Below, piece by piece: positions 33,581-43,265 of a stretch of DNA of 50,720 nt. The translations under genes and the position numbers were made by a program. The notes under the pieces were generated by a model. It was not told where the DNA came from. It saw only the letters and a list, made by a program, of their open reading frames with translations, and did no database searches. The first letter of the stretch is position 1. The number at the start of each line of letters is the position of its first letter. The DNA is from Myxococcales bacterium SG8_38 (GTDB lineage: Bacteria; Myxococcota_A; Polyangia; Polyangiales; Houyiibacteriaceae): positions 1 through 50,720 of the forward strand of contig LJTN01000036.1 of assembly GCA_001303415.1 (NCBI GenBank). Reading direction: 5' to 3'.

Positions 33581-34924
33581 ATGGCGGCGCCTGATGTCTT
33601 GGTCGAGCGGCTCAACCGCGGCGTTCGAAAGCGCAACGCGCGGTGGACATTCGTCAGCGAGCAAGCATTCGGAGAAGCCCTCGAGCTGAGGCGTTTTCGA
33701 TTGGGCAATGGGCTGGCCGTGCTGACGCTCGTCGATCGGGCAGCGCCGACCATCAGCTACCACACCTGGTTTCGCGTCGGCTCCCGAGACGAGCGACCCG
33801 GAAAGACGGGGCTCGCACACTTGTTCGAGCACCTGATGTTCAACGAAACGCGGAGTCATGCTCTCGGCGAATTCGATCGATTGATGGAGCGTGCCGGAGC
33901 CGAAGCGAATGCGGCGACCTGGACTGATTGGACGTTCTTTTACGAGAACGCGCCGCGCGGCGCCTTGCCGCTTCTCATCGAGCTGGAAGCGGACCGGATG
34001 TCGAATCTCGTGCTTCGCGTCCCGCAGGTCACTTCGGAAAAGGAGGTCGTCGCAAACGAGCGAAAGCTACGCGTGGAGGATGACGTCGAGGGCAAAGCAC
34101 TCGAGCTCCTCTACGCCAACGCTTTTCGCCGGCATCCTTACCGTTGGCCGACCATCGGTTGGATGGAAGACATTCGTGGGTTCACCGTGCGCGACTGCCG
34201 CGATTTCTATCGAGCTCATTACGCGCCGAACAACGCTACCGTCGTCATCGCGGGCGACTTCGATGAGAAAAAGGCCCTCGCCTCGATGCAAGAGCACTAC
34301 GGGGGTCTCTCCGGAACCCGCTTGCGGCCGAAAAAGCGAGTGAAAGAGCCGTCTCAACGCGCGGAGCGCGTCGTGCATTTCCCCGCACCGACACCCACGC
34401 CGAAGCTGCTCGTCGGCTACCCCGCACCTGCTTTTTCCCACCCGGACACGGCTGCCTTGGTCGTCGCAAACGAGCTCTTGTTCGGCGGACGAAGCTCTCG
34501 ATTGCACCGGCTGCTGTGCGTCGACCGAGAGGTGGCGCTGTCGGTGCGAGGCTCCATCTCGCCGTTCGTCGACCCAGGCCTGTACGAGATGTGGTTTGCG
34601 ATTCGTGAAGGAACCAAGATTCAACGCGTGATCGCGTTGCTCGACAAGGAGCTTCGCAGGCTCGAATCGCGCGGCCCCGCCGCGACCGAGCTGGAGAAGG
34701 CCATCAACCAGCTCGAGCTTTCATTCCTTCACACCATGGAGACGGCCGGGGGCAAGGCGGAGCAGGTTGGGTTTCACGAGACGGTCGTGCACGACGGAGC
34801 TGCCGTGTTCAAGCGACTGGCTTCCTATCGGCAAGTCACTGCGGAGGATGTTCGGCGCGCGGTCGTGAAATATCTTCGTCCCTTTCGTCGAACGCGTGTC
34901 GAGATCACGCCAAAGACGCCATGA
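33581..34924 (+). CDS. M16 family zinc peptidase, catalytic subunit
   Basis: 447 residues. The inverted zinc motif HLFEH (HxxEH, H80-H84) with the third ligand E160 in VVANERKL is intact, so this is the active member. The C-terminal half is the second M16 domain (LLVGYPAPAFSHPDTAALVVANELLFGG). The ATG at 33581 is chosen; an upstream extension overlaps gltX and looks non-coding. I see no signal peptide, so location is unclear. Coupled by ATGA to the second M16 gene. Confidence 0.92.
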   Translation: MAAPDVLVERLNRGVRKRNARWTFVSEQAFGEALELRRFRLGNGLAVLTLVDRAAPTISYHTWFRVGSRDERPGKTGLAHLFEHLMFNETRSHALGEFDRLMERAGAEANAATWTDWTFFYENAPRGALPLLIELEADRMSNLVLRVPQVTSEKEVVANERKLRVEDDVEGKALELLYANAFRRHPYRWPTIGWMEDIRGFTVRDCRDFYRAHYAPNNATVVIAGDFDEKKALASMQEHYGGLSGTRLRPKKRVKEPSQRAERVVHFPAPTPTPKLLVGYPAPAFSHPDTAALVVANELLFGGRSSRLHRLLCVDREVALSVRGSISPFVDPGLYEMWFAIREGTKIQRVIALLDKELRRLESRGPAATELEKAINQLELSFLHTMETAGGKAEQVGFHETVVHDGAAVFKRLASYRQVTAEDVRRAVVKYLRPFRRTRVEITPKTP

Positions 34925-36195
34925 AGGTTTTCGTGGAATCGAGCGACGTATTGCCCCTCGTCGACGTCGAGATCGCGCTGCCTGTGGGTAGCCTGAGAGA
35001 TCCGGCCGGTCGCGAGGGGCTCGCGCAGCTCACCGGTCAATTGATGAGATTCGGGCCGCGCGGTCTTTCTCGGGAGCGTTTCGAAGAGCGGCTGGCGCAC
35101 CTCGGCGCTCGGTTGTCGGTCGAGGTCTCCATGCGCACGACCCGCATCCGCGCCACCGTGCTGCGCCGGAACCTCGAGCCGTTGCTCGCGCTGTTGGCTC
35201 GCATGGTTTGGGAGCCCGCGCTTCGTGGAAGGGACTTCGCCAAGCTCAAGCGCCAAGCACAGGCATCGCTCGTCGCCCGCTTGGACGACGACCAGACCTT
35301 GGGTGCCATTTGTTTCCGCGAAGCACTCTTCGGCACTCATCCGTACAGCCGCCCCTTGAGCGGTCACCCGGAAAGCATCGCCCGCATCGGCGTCGATCAG
35401 GTCGAAGACTTCTATTCGCGCCACGTGGGCCATGGGGCATTTTTCGTTGGGATTGCGGGAGACGTGATCGATGCCGAGGCGCGAGCGATGATCGCCTCGG
35501 TTTTCCCGGCGGCCGGACACAGGACCAGCCGAAGCGCGGAGGTTCCACCGACTCGAGCGAGGCCTGGCCGCCACGTGGTCATCGTGGACAAGCCGGAACG
35601 GGCGCAGACGCAGCTCTTCATCGGGACGCTCGGAGCACGGACGCGCGATCGAGACCTGTTTCCACTCATTGTCTCGAACACTGCGTTTGGAGGCACCTTC
35701 AGCAGCCCTCTCATGCAACAAGTGCGCGCGGTGCGTGGTTGGAGCTACGGTGCCTATAGTAGGCTCCTCCACTCGACGCAGAGGGACGCTTGGTACATGT
35801 GGAGCGCGCCCGCAGCGGAGTACTCGGCCGAGTGCGCGGCGCTGCAGCTCGAGCTGCTCGAGCGCTGGGTCGAACGTGGCATCACGCGCGCCGAGCTCGG
35901 CTTCGCGCAACGCTATCTGATCAACAGTCACTGCTTCGATCGCGATACACCCGCCAAGCGCCTCGAGGCCAAGCTCGACATCGAGCTTTTGGGCATACCC
36001 AGAAGCTACATCGAAAAACACGATGAGCTGGTCGCGGGAGTCGACCGGCAACGCGCGAATGATTCGACCCGGGCGCGCATCTCAACGCGTGATCTCATCA
36101 TCGTCGTGGTGGCGACCGCGAACGACGTGGTTGCTTCCTTCGAGGCGCTCCCAGGCGTGCAGTCGGTCGAGATCTTGCCCTTCGACGAAGTCTAG
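34921..36195 (+). CDS. M16 family protein, non-catalytic subunit
   Basis: 424 residues with the same fold as its upstream neighbour (LVDVEIALPVGSLRDPAGREGLAQLTGQL...), but where HxxEH is expected it reads QLTGQ, so no zinc site. Bacterial M16 pairs of one active and one inactive subunit form heterodimers like mitochondrial processing peptidase, and the 4-nt overlap supports equal production. The family's RxY-type substrate region is seen as RAVRGWSYGAYS. Its TAG stop shares the palindrome CTAG (36192-36195) with the convergent PilZ gene. Confidence 0.9.
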   Translation: MKVFVESSDVLPLVDVEIALPVGSLRDPAGREGLAQLTGQLMRFGPRGLSRERFEERLAHLGARLSVEVSMRTTRIRATVLRRNLEPLLALLARMVWEPALRGRDFAKLKRQAQASLVARLDDDQTLGAICFREALFGTHPYSRPLSGHPESIARIGVDQVEDFYSRHVGHGAFFVGIAGDVIDAEARAMIASVFPAAGHRTSRSAEVPPTRARPGRHVVIVDKPERAQTQLFIGTLGARTRDRDLFPLIVSNTAFGGTFSSPLMQQVRAVRGWSYGAYSRLLHSTQRDAWYMWSAPAAEYSAECAALQLELLERWVERGITRAELGFAQRYLINSHCFDRDTPAKRLEAKLDIELLGIPRSYIEKHDELVAGVDRQRANDSTRARISTRDLIIVVVATANDVVASFEALPGVQSVEILPFDEV

Positions 36196-36905
36196 TGGTT
36201 CAGCGCGCGCCGCAGCTCGGCGCGGCTCCAGATGCGGGGGACCCGGACATGCGGAAGCCTGGCTAGGCGTTCGGCTCGCTCGCAGAGGGCCCCATTGGGA
36301 TCGGGTAGGATGATGGTCGGGAGGTCCTCGGACCGCGTGAAAAACTCGATGACCTCCATGGCACGGGGGTCGTGCGTGACCGAGTGAATCACCAGCCCTG
36401 CGTATTCGGTCTCCTCGTCCTCGAGCTCTCGCACGGCATCCGCGAGGCAATCGACGCCGATCGCGGGGATGCCGAAGCTGCGAATCTCGGACTCGATCTC
36501 TTCGCGGACTCGCCGACGGGGCTCGAAGACCAAGAGCGGTCGACGCTGCGAACGCGTATCGCGGCGCAAGAGCGCGCGCAGCACGGCGTCTTGAATCGCA
36601 TCCTCTTGGTCCGCGGACAACGACGGAAATGCAATTGCAATGCCGAGGGCGCCGTTGCCGTCCCGCACGCGACGAACCGCCCCGGTGAGGCTCATGGTTT
36701 GTTCGCCCGCTGCAAGGTCAATCAACACGTGCACCAGGTGACCCGGCCGCAAGTCGCCTTCGCCCGACACCATCACGCCTCCTGCGGACAAATTCTCGAC
36801 CGCGTATTGACCGATCGGATCGCCACGCTGAAACAGGAGCGCACGGCCGTCGAGATCCACCCTGTGGTGATCACGTCGATCGCGCTGTGTCCTGACGTGT
36901 CCCAT
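36192..36905 (-). CDS. PilZ domain protein with C-terminal receiver-like domain
   Basis: 237 residues from the ATG at 36905. The PilZ domain carries both c-di-GMP motifs: RxxxR at 11-15 (RDHHR) and N38xS40xxG43 (NLSAGG). Residues about 115-237 resemble a receiver (RPLLVFEPRRRVREEIESEIRSFG; TIILPDPN) but lack the acidic pair and a clear phosphoacceptor, so it is a pseudoreceiver or output module. It should be a c-di-GMP effector responding to cyclases such as those at 4154 and 11751. A TTG at 36965 would add 20 residues. Its stop overlaps the M16 gene in a CTAG palindrome. Confidence 0.82.
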   Translation of the reverse strand: MGHVRTQRDRRDHHRVDLDGRALLFQRGDPIGQYAVENLSAGGVMVSGEGDLRPGHLVHVLIDLAAGEQTMSLTGAVRRVRDGNGALGIAIAFPSLSADQEDAIQDAVLRALLRRDTRSQRRPLLVFEPRRRVREEIESEIRSFGIPAIGVDCLADAVRELEDEETEYAGLVIHSVTHDPRAMEVIEFFTRSEDLPTIILPDPNGALCERAERLARLPHVRVPRIWSRAELRRALNH

Positions 36906-37024
36906 TGCGTCTTCAGCTTGCCCAGACACGATGCCGAAAGCTAGTCCACAGGGGGGGATACCCAATGGATTGCATGTGATTTCGAAAGGACGTTCTTTGG
37001 GCTTCTCAAATCATTGGATGATTG

Positions 37025-37030
37025 TATAAT
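37025..37030 (+). promoter_or_regulatory. Perfect -10 hexamer upstream of the CBS gene
   Basis: TATAAT matches the sigma-70 consensus and lies 24 nt before the ATG at 37055, in a noticeably AT-rich stretch (about 36965-37035). No convincing -35 hexamer at the right distance was found. Confidence 0.38.
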
Positions 37031-37054
37031 CGGCCAGAGGCGCGCGTCGGGCCC

Positions 37055-37501
37055 ATGATCAACAAACGAATACGAGACATATTGCGCAGCAAAGGCGACG
37101 AGGTGTTTGCCGTCGGCCCCCTTGCAACGGTGATCGACGCTGTCAACCTCATGAATGATCGCCACGTCGGCGCAGTGCTGGTGGTCGAAGGAGGGGATCC
37201 AGTTGGAATTTTCTCGGAGCGGGACGTTCTAGTCCGCGTGGTCGCCGCGCACCGAGACCCCCGCCAGACGTTGGTGCGTGACGTGATGACCACCAGGCTC
37301 CACACCGCGTCGCCAGACGACTCGCTCCTCGATGTCATGCAGTTGATGACGGACCGACGATGCCGGCACGTTCCCGTCCTGGAAGGGGATGACCTGGTTG
37401 GTTTGGTTTCGATCGGTGACCTCACCAAAGCGATTCAGCACAATCTCCGGCAGGAAGTGCGCGAGCTGTCGAGCTACATCGGCGGACCCTTCCTCGGCTG
37501 A
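37055..37501 (+). CDS. CBS domain-pair protein
   Basis: 148 residues made of two CBS motifs (residues about 10-65 and 75-135) with the typical GIFSERDVLVRVVA and GLVSIGDLTKAI ends. Such stand-alone CBS pairs bind adenosine nucleotides or SAM and regulate partner proteins. No enzyme domain is attached. The ATG at 37055 is preceded by a TATAAT hexamer. It stands alone; the next gene begins 58 nt later. Confidence 0.92.
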   Translation: MINKRIRDILRSKGDEVFAVGPLATVIDAVNLMNDRHVGAVLVVEGGDPVGIFSERDVLVRVVAAHRDPRQTLVRDVMTTRLHTASPDDSLLDVMQLMTDRRCRHVPVLEGDDLVGLVSIGDLTKAIQHNLRQEVRELSSYIGGPFLG

Positions 37502-37559
37502 GTCGAGATCCCGCGTTCCGGTGACACCTCGACCGGCAGTCTGTTAGAGTTTCCCACCG

Positions 37560-39383
37560 ATGCCCAGCCTCAAGTGGATGGTGCCTCAAGGACCGCCGCG
37601 GGTCTTTGGGATCTACAAGCGCGTGACCTCGATCGGGCGCGCCGGGGCCAACGACGTCTCCATCGATTCAGAATCGTTGGAAGCGCATCATGCACAGATC
37701 GTGTTCGACGGACGCGATTTCAGCGTCGCCGCGGTCGATCCGGACGCCGTCGTGCAGGTCAATGGGAAGAAGAAGAAGAAGTCGAAGGTCTTTCACCAGG
37801 ACAAGCTGACGCTCGGCGACGTCGAGCTGGTGTTTTCGCTCTACGACGAGAGCGCCTCACGAGACGCCGCCGTTCGTGCCGAGCCCTCGGATGGCGCCGA
37901 GATCCAAGGCATGATGAAGCTCAGTGATTTCAATCGACGGCTGCTCGAGATCCGGTCGATTCCCGACCAGATCGAGGCCCTGCTCGACGCGGTGATCGAG
38001 GTAGTTCATGCGAACAAGGGGTTCGTGATCCTTCTCCGCGACGGCGAGCCCGAGGTTGCGGCGGCCCGCAATGTCGATCGACAGACGATTCCCGATGCGG
38101 TTACCCAGCTTTCGGACAGCATTCTGCGCCGCTGCATCGATACCCGTCAGCCGCTGATCGTCAGCGACGCGGTCAACGACACCATGTTCAACTCGAGCGA
38201 GAGCGTGCTCAACCTGCAGTTGAGCTCCGTGATGGTCGCGCCGCTGATCGCGCAGGGTCAGCTGCTCGGTTTGATCTACGTGGGCAACGACAACGTGGTG
38301 AATCTCTTCGAGCAATCCAGCCTGCAGATTCTGACCGTATTCGCCGGCCAGGCTTCGCTCATCCTGCAAAATGCAATTCTGCTGAATCAGCTCACGACCG
38401 ACAGGGACCGGATGGCCGGGCAGCTCGAGGCGCAGCGGTTTGGCGACATCATTGGAAGCTGCCCGAGCCTGCAACAGGTTTTTCGGCGTGTAGAAAAGGT
38501 GGCGGCCGCAGACGTGAACGTGCTCATCACCGGCGAAACCGGCACCGGAAAGGAGCTCTTCGCCCGCGAGCTCCACCGCCGCTCCAACCGGGCCGAGGGT
38601 CCGTTCATCGTCGTCAATTGCGGGGCGATCCCCGAGAACCTGATGGAGTCGGAGCTTTTCGGTCACATTCGGGGGGCGTTCACCGGAGCGGTCTCCACGC
38701 GACAGGGCAGCTTTCAAGCCGCCGATGGTGGAACGCTCTTCCTGGATGAGATAGGCGAGATGCCGCTCGCCCTACAGGTGAAGCTCTTGCGCGCCTTGCA
38801 GGAGCGCGTGGTCGTCAAGGTCGGCGATACCAAGCCTGAGGCGGTGGATATCCGAGTGCTTGCTGCGACCAACCGTGATCTCGAGGTCGCGATCAAGGAA
38901 GGGAGCTTTCGTGAGGATCTGTACTATCGGCTTAATGTCGTGAATCTTCACTTGCCTCCGCTCAGGGAGCGTGGTGACGACATCGTCATCCTCGGCAAGT
39001 TTCTGCTCCACAAGTACGCGGCCGAGTTCAAGTCCCCGGTCAAGGGGTTCACTCCCAAGGCAATCGAAGCGATGCGGAGCTACGAGTGGCCGGGCAACGT
39101 GCGTCAGCTGGAGAACCGAATCAAGAAAGCCATCGTGCTCGCCGACAAGACCCTGATCGGAGCCGAAGACCTCGACCTCGGCGACGACCCGCAGCGCGCC
39201 GTGGCTCCGCTGTCCCAAGCCCGTGAAGACTTCACGCGCCGTTACATCTTGGAGGTCCTCGAACGCAACGGCGGGAATCGGACACGCACCGCGCGCGACC
39301 TCGGCGTCGACCCGCGTACGATCTTCCGATACCTCGAGCGCGAGCCCGAGGCGCCCGAGCCCGGCGGGGTGACCGAGGGCTGA
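37560..39383 (+). CDS. FHA-GAF sigma-54-dependent transcriptional activator
   Basis: 607 residues. The FHA domain (8-95; [19 protein letters not shown]) should read phosphothreonine. A GAF domain spans about 125-275. The AAA+ domain has Walker A GETGTGKE (325-332) and sigma-54 loop GAFTGA (372-377). A Fis-type HTH ends the protein ([20 protein letters not shown]). This architecture lets Ser/Thr kinase signals control sigma-54 promoters and is abundant in myxobacteria. A Lys-rich loop (NGKKKKKSK) interrupts the FHA domain. No Ser/Thr kinase gene is in the window. Confidence 0.95.
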   Translation: MPSLKWMVPQGPPRVFGIYKRVTSIGRAGANDVSIDSESLEAHHAQIVFDGRDFSVAAVDPDAVVQVNGKKKKKSKVFHQDKLTLGDVELVFSLYDESASRDAAVRAEPSDGAEIQGMMKLSDFNRRLLEIRSIPDQIEALLDAVIEVVHANKGFVILLRDGEPEVAAARNVDRQTIPDAVTQLSDSILRRCIDTRQPLIVSDAVNDTMFNSSESVLNLQLSSVMVAPLIAQGQLLGLIYVGNDNVVNLFEQSSLQILTVFAGQASLILQNAILLNQLTTDRDRMAGQLEAQRFGDIIGSCPSLQQVFRRVEKVAAADVNVLITGETGTGKELFARELHRRSNRAEGPFIVVNCGAIPENLMESELFGHIRGAFTGAVSTRQGSFQAADGGTLFLDEIGEMPLALQVKLLRALQERVVVKVGDTKPEAVDIRVLAATNRDLEVAIKEGSFREDLYYRLNVVNLHLPPLRERGDDIVILGKFLLHKYAAEFKSPVKGFTPKAIEAMRSYEWPGNVRQLENRIKKAIVLADKTLIGAEDLDLGDDPQRAVAPLSQAREDFTRRYILEVLERNGGNRTRTARDLGVDPRTIFRYLEREPEAPEPGGVTEG

Positions 39384-39417
39384 CATTCCTGTCATAGCCA
39401 TGCCCCTGTTTTCGTGG

Positions 39418-39441
39418 AACACTGAGGAAAACCACAGTGTT
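39418..39441 (+). other. Hairpin between the sigma-54 activator and lipoprotein genes
   Basis: AACACTG (39418-39424) pairs with CAGTGTT (39435-39441). An alternative stem GAAAAC/GTTTTC (39427-39432/39439-39444) overlaps it. It is 34 nt after one stop and 20 nt before the next start, so it may be a weak terminator or a regulatory hairpin for the lipoprotein mRNA. Confidence 0.32.
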
Positions 39442-39461
39442 TTCGGGCCTAGCGCAGCGGC

Positions 39462-40013
39462 ATGAGCTTTGCTTTCCCCCTTTTGAGGATGCTTTTCTTC
39501 GCTTCAGGTGCGGCGTTGTCAGCTTGCGCCCTCTTGGGCGGATGCATTGCTACGGACACGATCGAGTTCGAGCCCGACGAAAATTTCCCTCCATCGATCG
39601 TGAGTCAGCCCAATGCTGACTTTCCCCTCAACGCGATCGGGCAGATCAACAAGGACGACCCCGCAGACCGTGTGGAGATGCCGCTCCAGGTGATCGTGCG
39701 CGACCCCAACTTCGATCAGACCTTGGAGTATCGAATCTTCCTCGACTCCCCCCCGCCGCCTGCGTCGGAGTTCCCCATCCTCTCCGGAGACATCGATTCG
39801 AGCGGCTCGCTCGAGCGCGACTCCGAGTTTGCAATTCCCTATGAGCTTTTGGCTCCCGGCATTTGTCACAAGATCGAGCTCGTGGTGGTTGGACAGTTCT
39901 TGAACTTCGTCGAGCCGAGGCGCCCGGTCGAGCCGGGAGACGTGGATGAAGTAACCTGGTGGGTCGAAGTCGTCGACGACGACAATCCGGTGATCGTGCA
40001 GGAGTGCCGATGA
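39462..40013 (+). CDS. Predicted lipoprotein, family not recognised
   Basis: 183 residues. The signal region ends in a lipobox-like LLGGC (C28; LSAC at C22 is a second candidate). The mature part is acidic, beta-rich and contains a Pro run (DSPPPPAS), with no known domain. It ends ATGA-coupled to the next lipoprotein gene, and the two are probably made together and act at the cell surface. Confidence 0.75.
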   Translation: MSFAFPLLRMLFFASGAALSACALLGGCIATDTIEFEPDENFPPSIVSQPNADFPLNAIGQINKDDPADRVEMPLQVIVRDPNFDQTLEYRIFLDSPPPPASEFPILSGDIDSSGSLERDSEFAIPYELLAPGICHKIELVVVGQFLNFVEPRRPVEPGDVDEVTWWVEVVDDDNPVIVQECR

Positions 40014-41731
40014 CCAGGCCGTGGACTCTCCTGCTCGTCGGCATTGCCGGCTGCAGCTTCAGCTCCTCCGAGATGGCGATGGTCATCGACAACTCGTGCG
40101 TCGACGACACCGGCTGCCAGCAGGGCGTCTGCAGCGATCGCATCTGCATCGACGACTCGGGCGCCTCCGTAGAGGTTGCGATCGAGGTCTTGCGGAGCTC
40201 GTCGGACGTCTGGGGCCTGACCCCGGCGAGCTGGGCGTTCGGAGCGGAGCAGGCGTCGAGCCCCACGACTCGCGATCTCCAGTTGCCGGCGACCCGGCAA
40301 GTTCGAGGCACGGTTCGTTGGAACGATTTGCGCATTCCCGCCACGCTGCGGTTCGTCCGTCGCATGGCCGACTCCGTGCAGTCGCTCACGCCCGTGGCCG
40401 TCGAAGCGCAAACGTTGCGGGAGGAAGCGGGCGCAGACGAACTGACCCGCTTCGACTTCAGCGCCATCCTGGTCGCTCAGGAGACGTACGACGTCGTCGT
40501 GCTGCCGAGCACCGACATGGTGATGGCGGCCACGGGGGAAGCGTCCGCCCCGGCGCTTCGAAGCCTACCCCCGCTCTATCTCGAGCTCGTGATCGACGAT
40601 GGAGATCCCGGGGAGCCGTTCCGCTTCGACATCGAGTTTCCGAGCGATCTCGCCAGCCCATGCACGACGAGCGAGGATACCGGGTGCACGCTCGAAGCGG
40701 AGGTGCTCAGCGTAGACGGCCTGACGGAGCTACCCGAAGCGGGGCTTCAGGTTCGCGCAATCGAGATGGAGACGGGACGGATCGTCTCGTCCATCGGGGA
40801 AACCGACGAAACCGGCCGTGTATCGATTCGCATCAGCGACACTGCGGCCGACTACTGGATTCGCATCACCTCCAGCGTCGGCCGTGCGCCCTTTCCCGCC
40901 GTATCGGTCGATCCCGACGTGGTATTCGACAGCCAGTCCGAGACGAGGTTCATCTACATTCCTCGCCTCCCTCCGGTGCGCTACACCGGCACCGTGCGCG
41001 ATGCGAACGATGCTGCAGTGCCCGGTGCGACCCTGCGATTCTTGTCGACCGGGATCTTCGGTGGCAGCCAACTCGGGCTCGAGGGATCCTTCAGCGGATC
41101 CGCAACCACCAACGAGGACGGCACCTTCAGCGTCGAGCTCTTGCCGGGTTACTACTCGATTAGCGTGACTCCGCCGGCCGACGTCGAGAACAACTGGGGA
41201 GTCTTGACCACGGAGGCACTCTTGGTCGGAGAGCAGCTTACCGCAGCCGAAGCCTTCATCGTGCCGCCGCAAATCGGGCTCCAAGGTTTGGTGACTACGT
41301 TTCGGGACGAAGCCGCGTCCGGTGTGACCATCGTCGCCCGTGCCCGGTCGCACGCCGACTCGATTGCAATGCACCGATCTCAGGAGGTGGTGTCCAATTC
41401 GATCGGCGCTTTCGCCATGACTGTCGACGAAGGAATCTACGATCTGCAAGTCAGGGTGCCTTCCGAAACCGGTTTCGCCTGGTTGATCGAGCCGAATCTC
41501 GCCATGAGCGGTGACCGCGGCGATCTGTCGCGCTCGTATCGGCTCGTACCGCCCATTCCAGTGCGGGGATTCCTTCGGGCCAGCGACGGCAGCCCCGCGG
41601 CGGGCGCGCTGATCCGCGGTTACCTGTCGATCGACGACGGAGGCGGGTCGCGCCGCATTCAGATTGCAGAGACCACGTCCCGCGAAGACGGGAGCTATGA
41701 GTTGCTCATCGCTCCCGGACTCGGCGAGTGA
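40010..41731 (+). CDS. Lipoprotein with repeated carboxypeptidase-regulatory-like (Ig-type) domains
   Basis: 573 residues. Lipobox GIAGC puts the lipid Cys at 15, followed by a Cys-rich start (CVDDTGCQQGVCSDRIC) like that of the lipoprotein at 29723. Then several beta-sandwich modules follow with the pattern GxVxDxxGxPxxGAxVxxxxxxxxxxxxTxxDGxYxxxLxxG (examples: YTGTVRDANDAAVPGATLRF, TTNEDGTFSVELLPGYYSI). Such modules are structural and bind ligands or glycans. The last module stops after SREDGSYELLIAPGLGE, shorter than expected, so the gene may be C-terminally truncated. It overlaps the convergent lnt gene by 26 nt. Confidence 0.8.
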   Translation: MTRPWTLLLVGIAGCSFSSSEMAMVIDNSCVDDTGCQQGVCSDRICIDDSGASVEVAIEVLRSSSDVWGLTPASWAFGAEQASSPTTRDLQLPATRQVRGTVRWNDLRIPATLRFVRRMADSVQSLTPVAVEAQTLREEAGADELTRFDFSAILVAQETYDVVVLPSTDMVMAATGEASAPALRSLPPLYLELVIDDGDPGEPFRFDIEFPSDLASPCTTSEDTGCTLEAEVLSVDGLTELPEAGLQVRAIEMETGRIVSSIGETDETGRVSIRISDTAADYWIRITSSVGRAPFPAVSVDPDVVFDSQSETRFIYIPRLPPVRYTGTVRDANDAAVPGATLRFLSTGIFGGSQLGLEGSFSGSATTNEDGTFSVELLPGYYSISVTPPADVENNWGVLTTEALLVGEQLTAAEAFIVPPQIGLQGLVTTFRDEAASGVTIVARARSHADSIAMHRSQEVVSNSIGAFAMTVDEGIYDLQVRVPSETGFAWLIEPNLAMSGDRGDLSRSYRLVPPIPVRGFLRASDGSPAAGALIRGYLSIDDGGGSRRIQIAETTSREDGSYELLIAPGLGE

Positions 41732-43265
41732 CGACCATCAGGGCGATCATCAACAGGCTGAGCCAGCCGGGCCAATCTCCGAGCATCGTGTAGACGGTGT
41801 CCTCGTCGAGCATGTGCACCTCGTAGCGGAGGTTCTCGCGTGTGAGCAGGCCGGTCCGAGCGACCACGCGCCCCACCGGGTCGACCACGGCGCTGATCCC
41901 GCTGTTGGTCGATCGCACCAGATACCGGCGATGCTCGACAGCGCGATACTTGGCCAGAACCAAGTGAATCCAGGGCTCTTGCGTGTCGCCGAACCAAGCG
42001 TCGTTGGTCATGTTGATCAGCACGTGCGGCTTGGCCTCGCGCACCATCTTTCGTGTGAAGCGAGCGAGGACATCCTCGTAGCAAACCGGGGTCGAGATGC
42101 GCCACGGTCCGAGGGTCAACGGCCGCACGTGGCTTCCCGCCGTGAACCGACTGCTGTTGGGCGAGAGCTCGTAGAGCATGGGCAAGAGATCGCCGAAAGG
42201 AAGGTACTCGCCGAACATCAGCAAGTAGGTCTTGTCGTAGCTCGACCGCACGACCCCCTCTTCGGTGACGAGAAACACGGTGTTGTAGACCCTCCGTCTT
42301 CCATCGACCATCTCGGCGGATATTCCGCCAAACAAGAGTGGCGTTTGCAGCTCTTGCCGCACGCGTCCTGCATACCAGGGAAGTTGGCGCGGCAGGACGT
42401 CTACGTAGGCCGACTCCGGCCACACGATAAGATCGAGCTCGCCGCCTTCTTCGAGCTCGCGGCTTTGCTCCAGGTGCCGCCGGTGGCCCTCGATCGCCTC
42501 GGCACGCTTTTCGAAGATGCCCATGTTGACCTGCACGATGCCGATTCGGAGTACGGGTGCCTCGTCCATCTTGGCTACGAGCTGGTGAATGCGTACGGCG
42601 CCGTAGACCGCAGCCAGGGCGACCAGAGCCGCGCTGATGCCCACGAGACGCACCGGTGCGCCGCGCTGTCGGCGCCACCAACGCCAGCCCTCGAATACCG
42701 AGAGATTGACGAGCGCGACAAGGAGCGTGACCAGCAAGACCCCGCCGAGGTCGGCGACCTGGACGAGGGTCGTGCACATGTGAAGGCTGTTGCCGAGGTA
42801 GGTGGGAAATAGGGCGGGATAGAGCCACTCGATGAGCAGCAAGGGTGGAATGGCGGCGGCGACCGAAGGCCATCCGCGCCGGCGGAGCGCCCAGTACATC
42901 CCGCCGTAGAGCGCATAGTTGAACCCGAGATAGACGGCGAAGAGAAACCAAAACAAGATGCACGCCGCCAAGCCGTAACCGGAGAACACCTTCAGGAACT
43001 CGATCAGCCAGTGGTATCCGCCCGCGTAGGCGACCGTTCCGTACAGCCAGCCGAGGGCGAGACTGTGCCACCACTTACGCTCCAGGCTCAGCTCAAGGGC
43101 GCCCCAAAGCGGAACCAGGCAAAGCAGCGCCAGCGGCCAAATCCCAAACCCCGCCCAGCCGAGAAAGTAGAAGACCCCCCCGAGGATCGCGAGACCGTAC
43201 GCTTCGTTGCGCGGAGGTCGGTTGGCGGAGCTCGGACTGCTTTCGGAGTGGCTCGGGCTGGTCAC
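41706..43265 (-). CDS. lnt: Apolipoprotein N-acyltransferase
   Basis: 519 residues; adds the third acyl chain to the N-terminal Cys of lipoproteins in the inner membrane. Seven or so N-terminal helices are followed by a nitrilase-like domain with the triad E284 (VWPESAY), K345 (YDKTYLLMFGEYLPFGD) and C395 (PVCYEDV), matching E. coli E267/K335/C387. The start overlaps the bioA stop (ATGA). Its product would mature the many lipoproteins encoded nearby. Confidence 0.97.
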   Translation of the reverse strand: MTSPSHSESSPSSANRPPRNEAYGLAILGGVFYFLGWAGFGIWPLALLCLVPLWGALELSLERKWWHSLALGWLYGTVAYAGGYHWLIEFLKVFSGYGLAACILFWFLFAVYLGFNYALYGGMYWALRRRGWPSVAAAIPPLLLIEWLYPALFPTYLGNSLHMCTTLVQVADLGGVLLVTLLVALVNLSVFEGWRWWRRQRGAPVRLVGISAALVALAAVYGAVRIHQLVAKMDEAPVLRIGIVQVNMGIFEKRAEAIEGHRRHLEQSRELEEGGELDLIVWPESAYVDVLPRQLPWYAGRVRQELQTPLLFGGISAEMVDGRRRVYNTVFLVTEEGVVRSSYDKTYLLMFGEYLPFGDLLPMLYELSPNSSRFTAGSHVRPLTLGPWRISTPVCYEDVLARFTRKMVREAKPHVLINMTNDAWFGDTQEPWIHLVLAKYRAVEHRRYLVRSTNSGISAVVDPVGRVVARTGLLTRENLRYEVHMLDEDTVYTMLGDWPGWLSLLMIALMVVTRRVRER

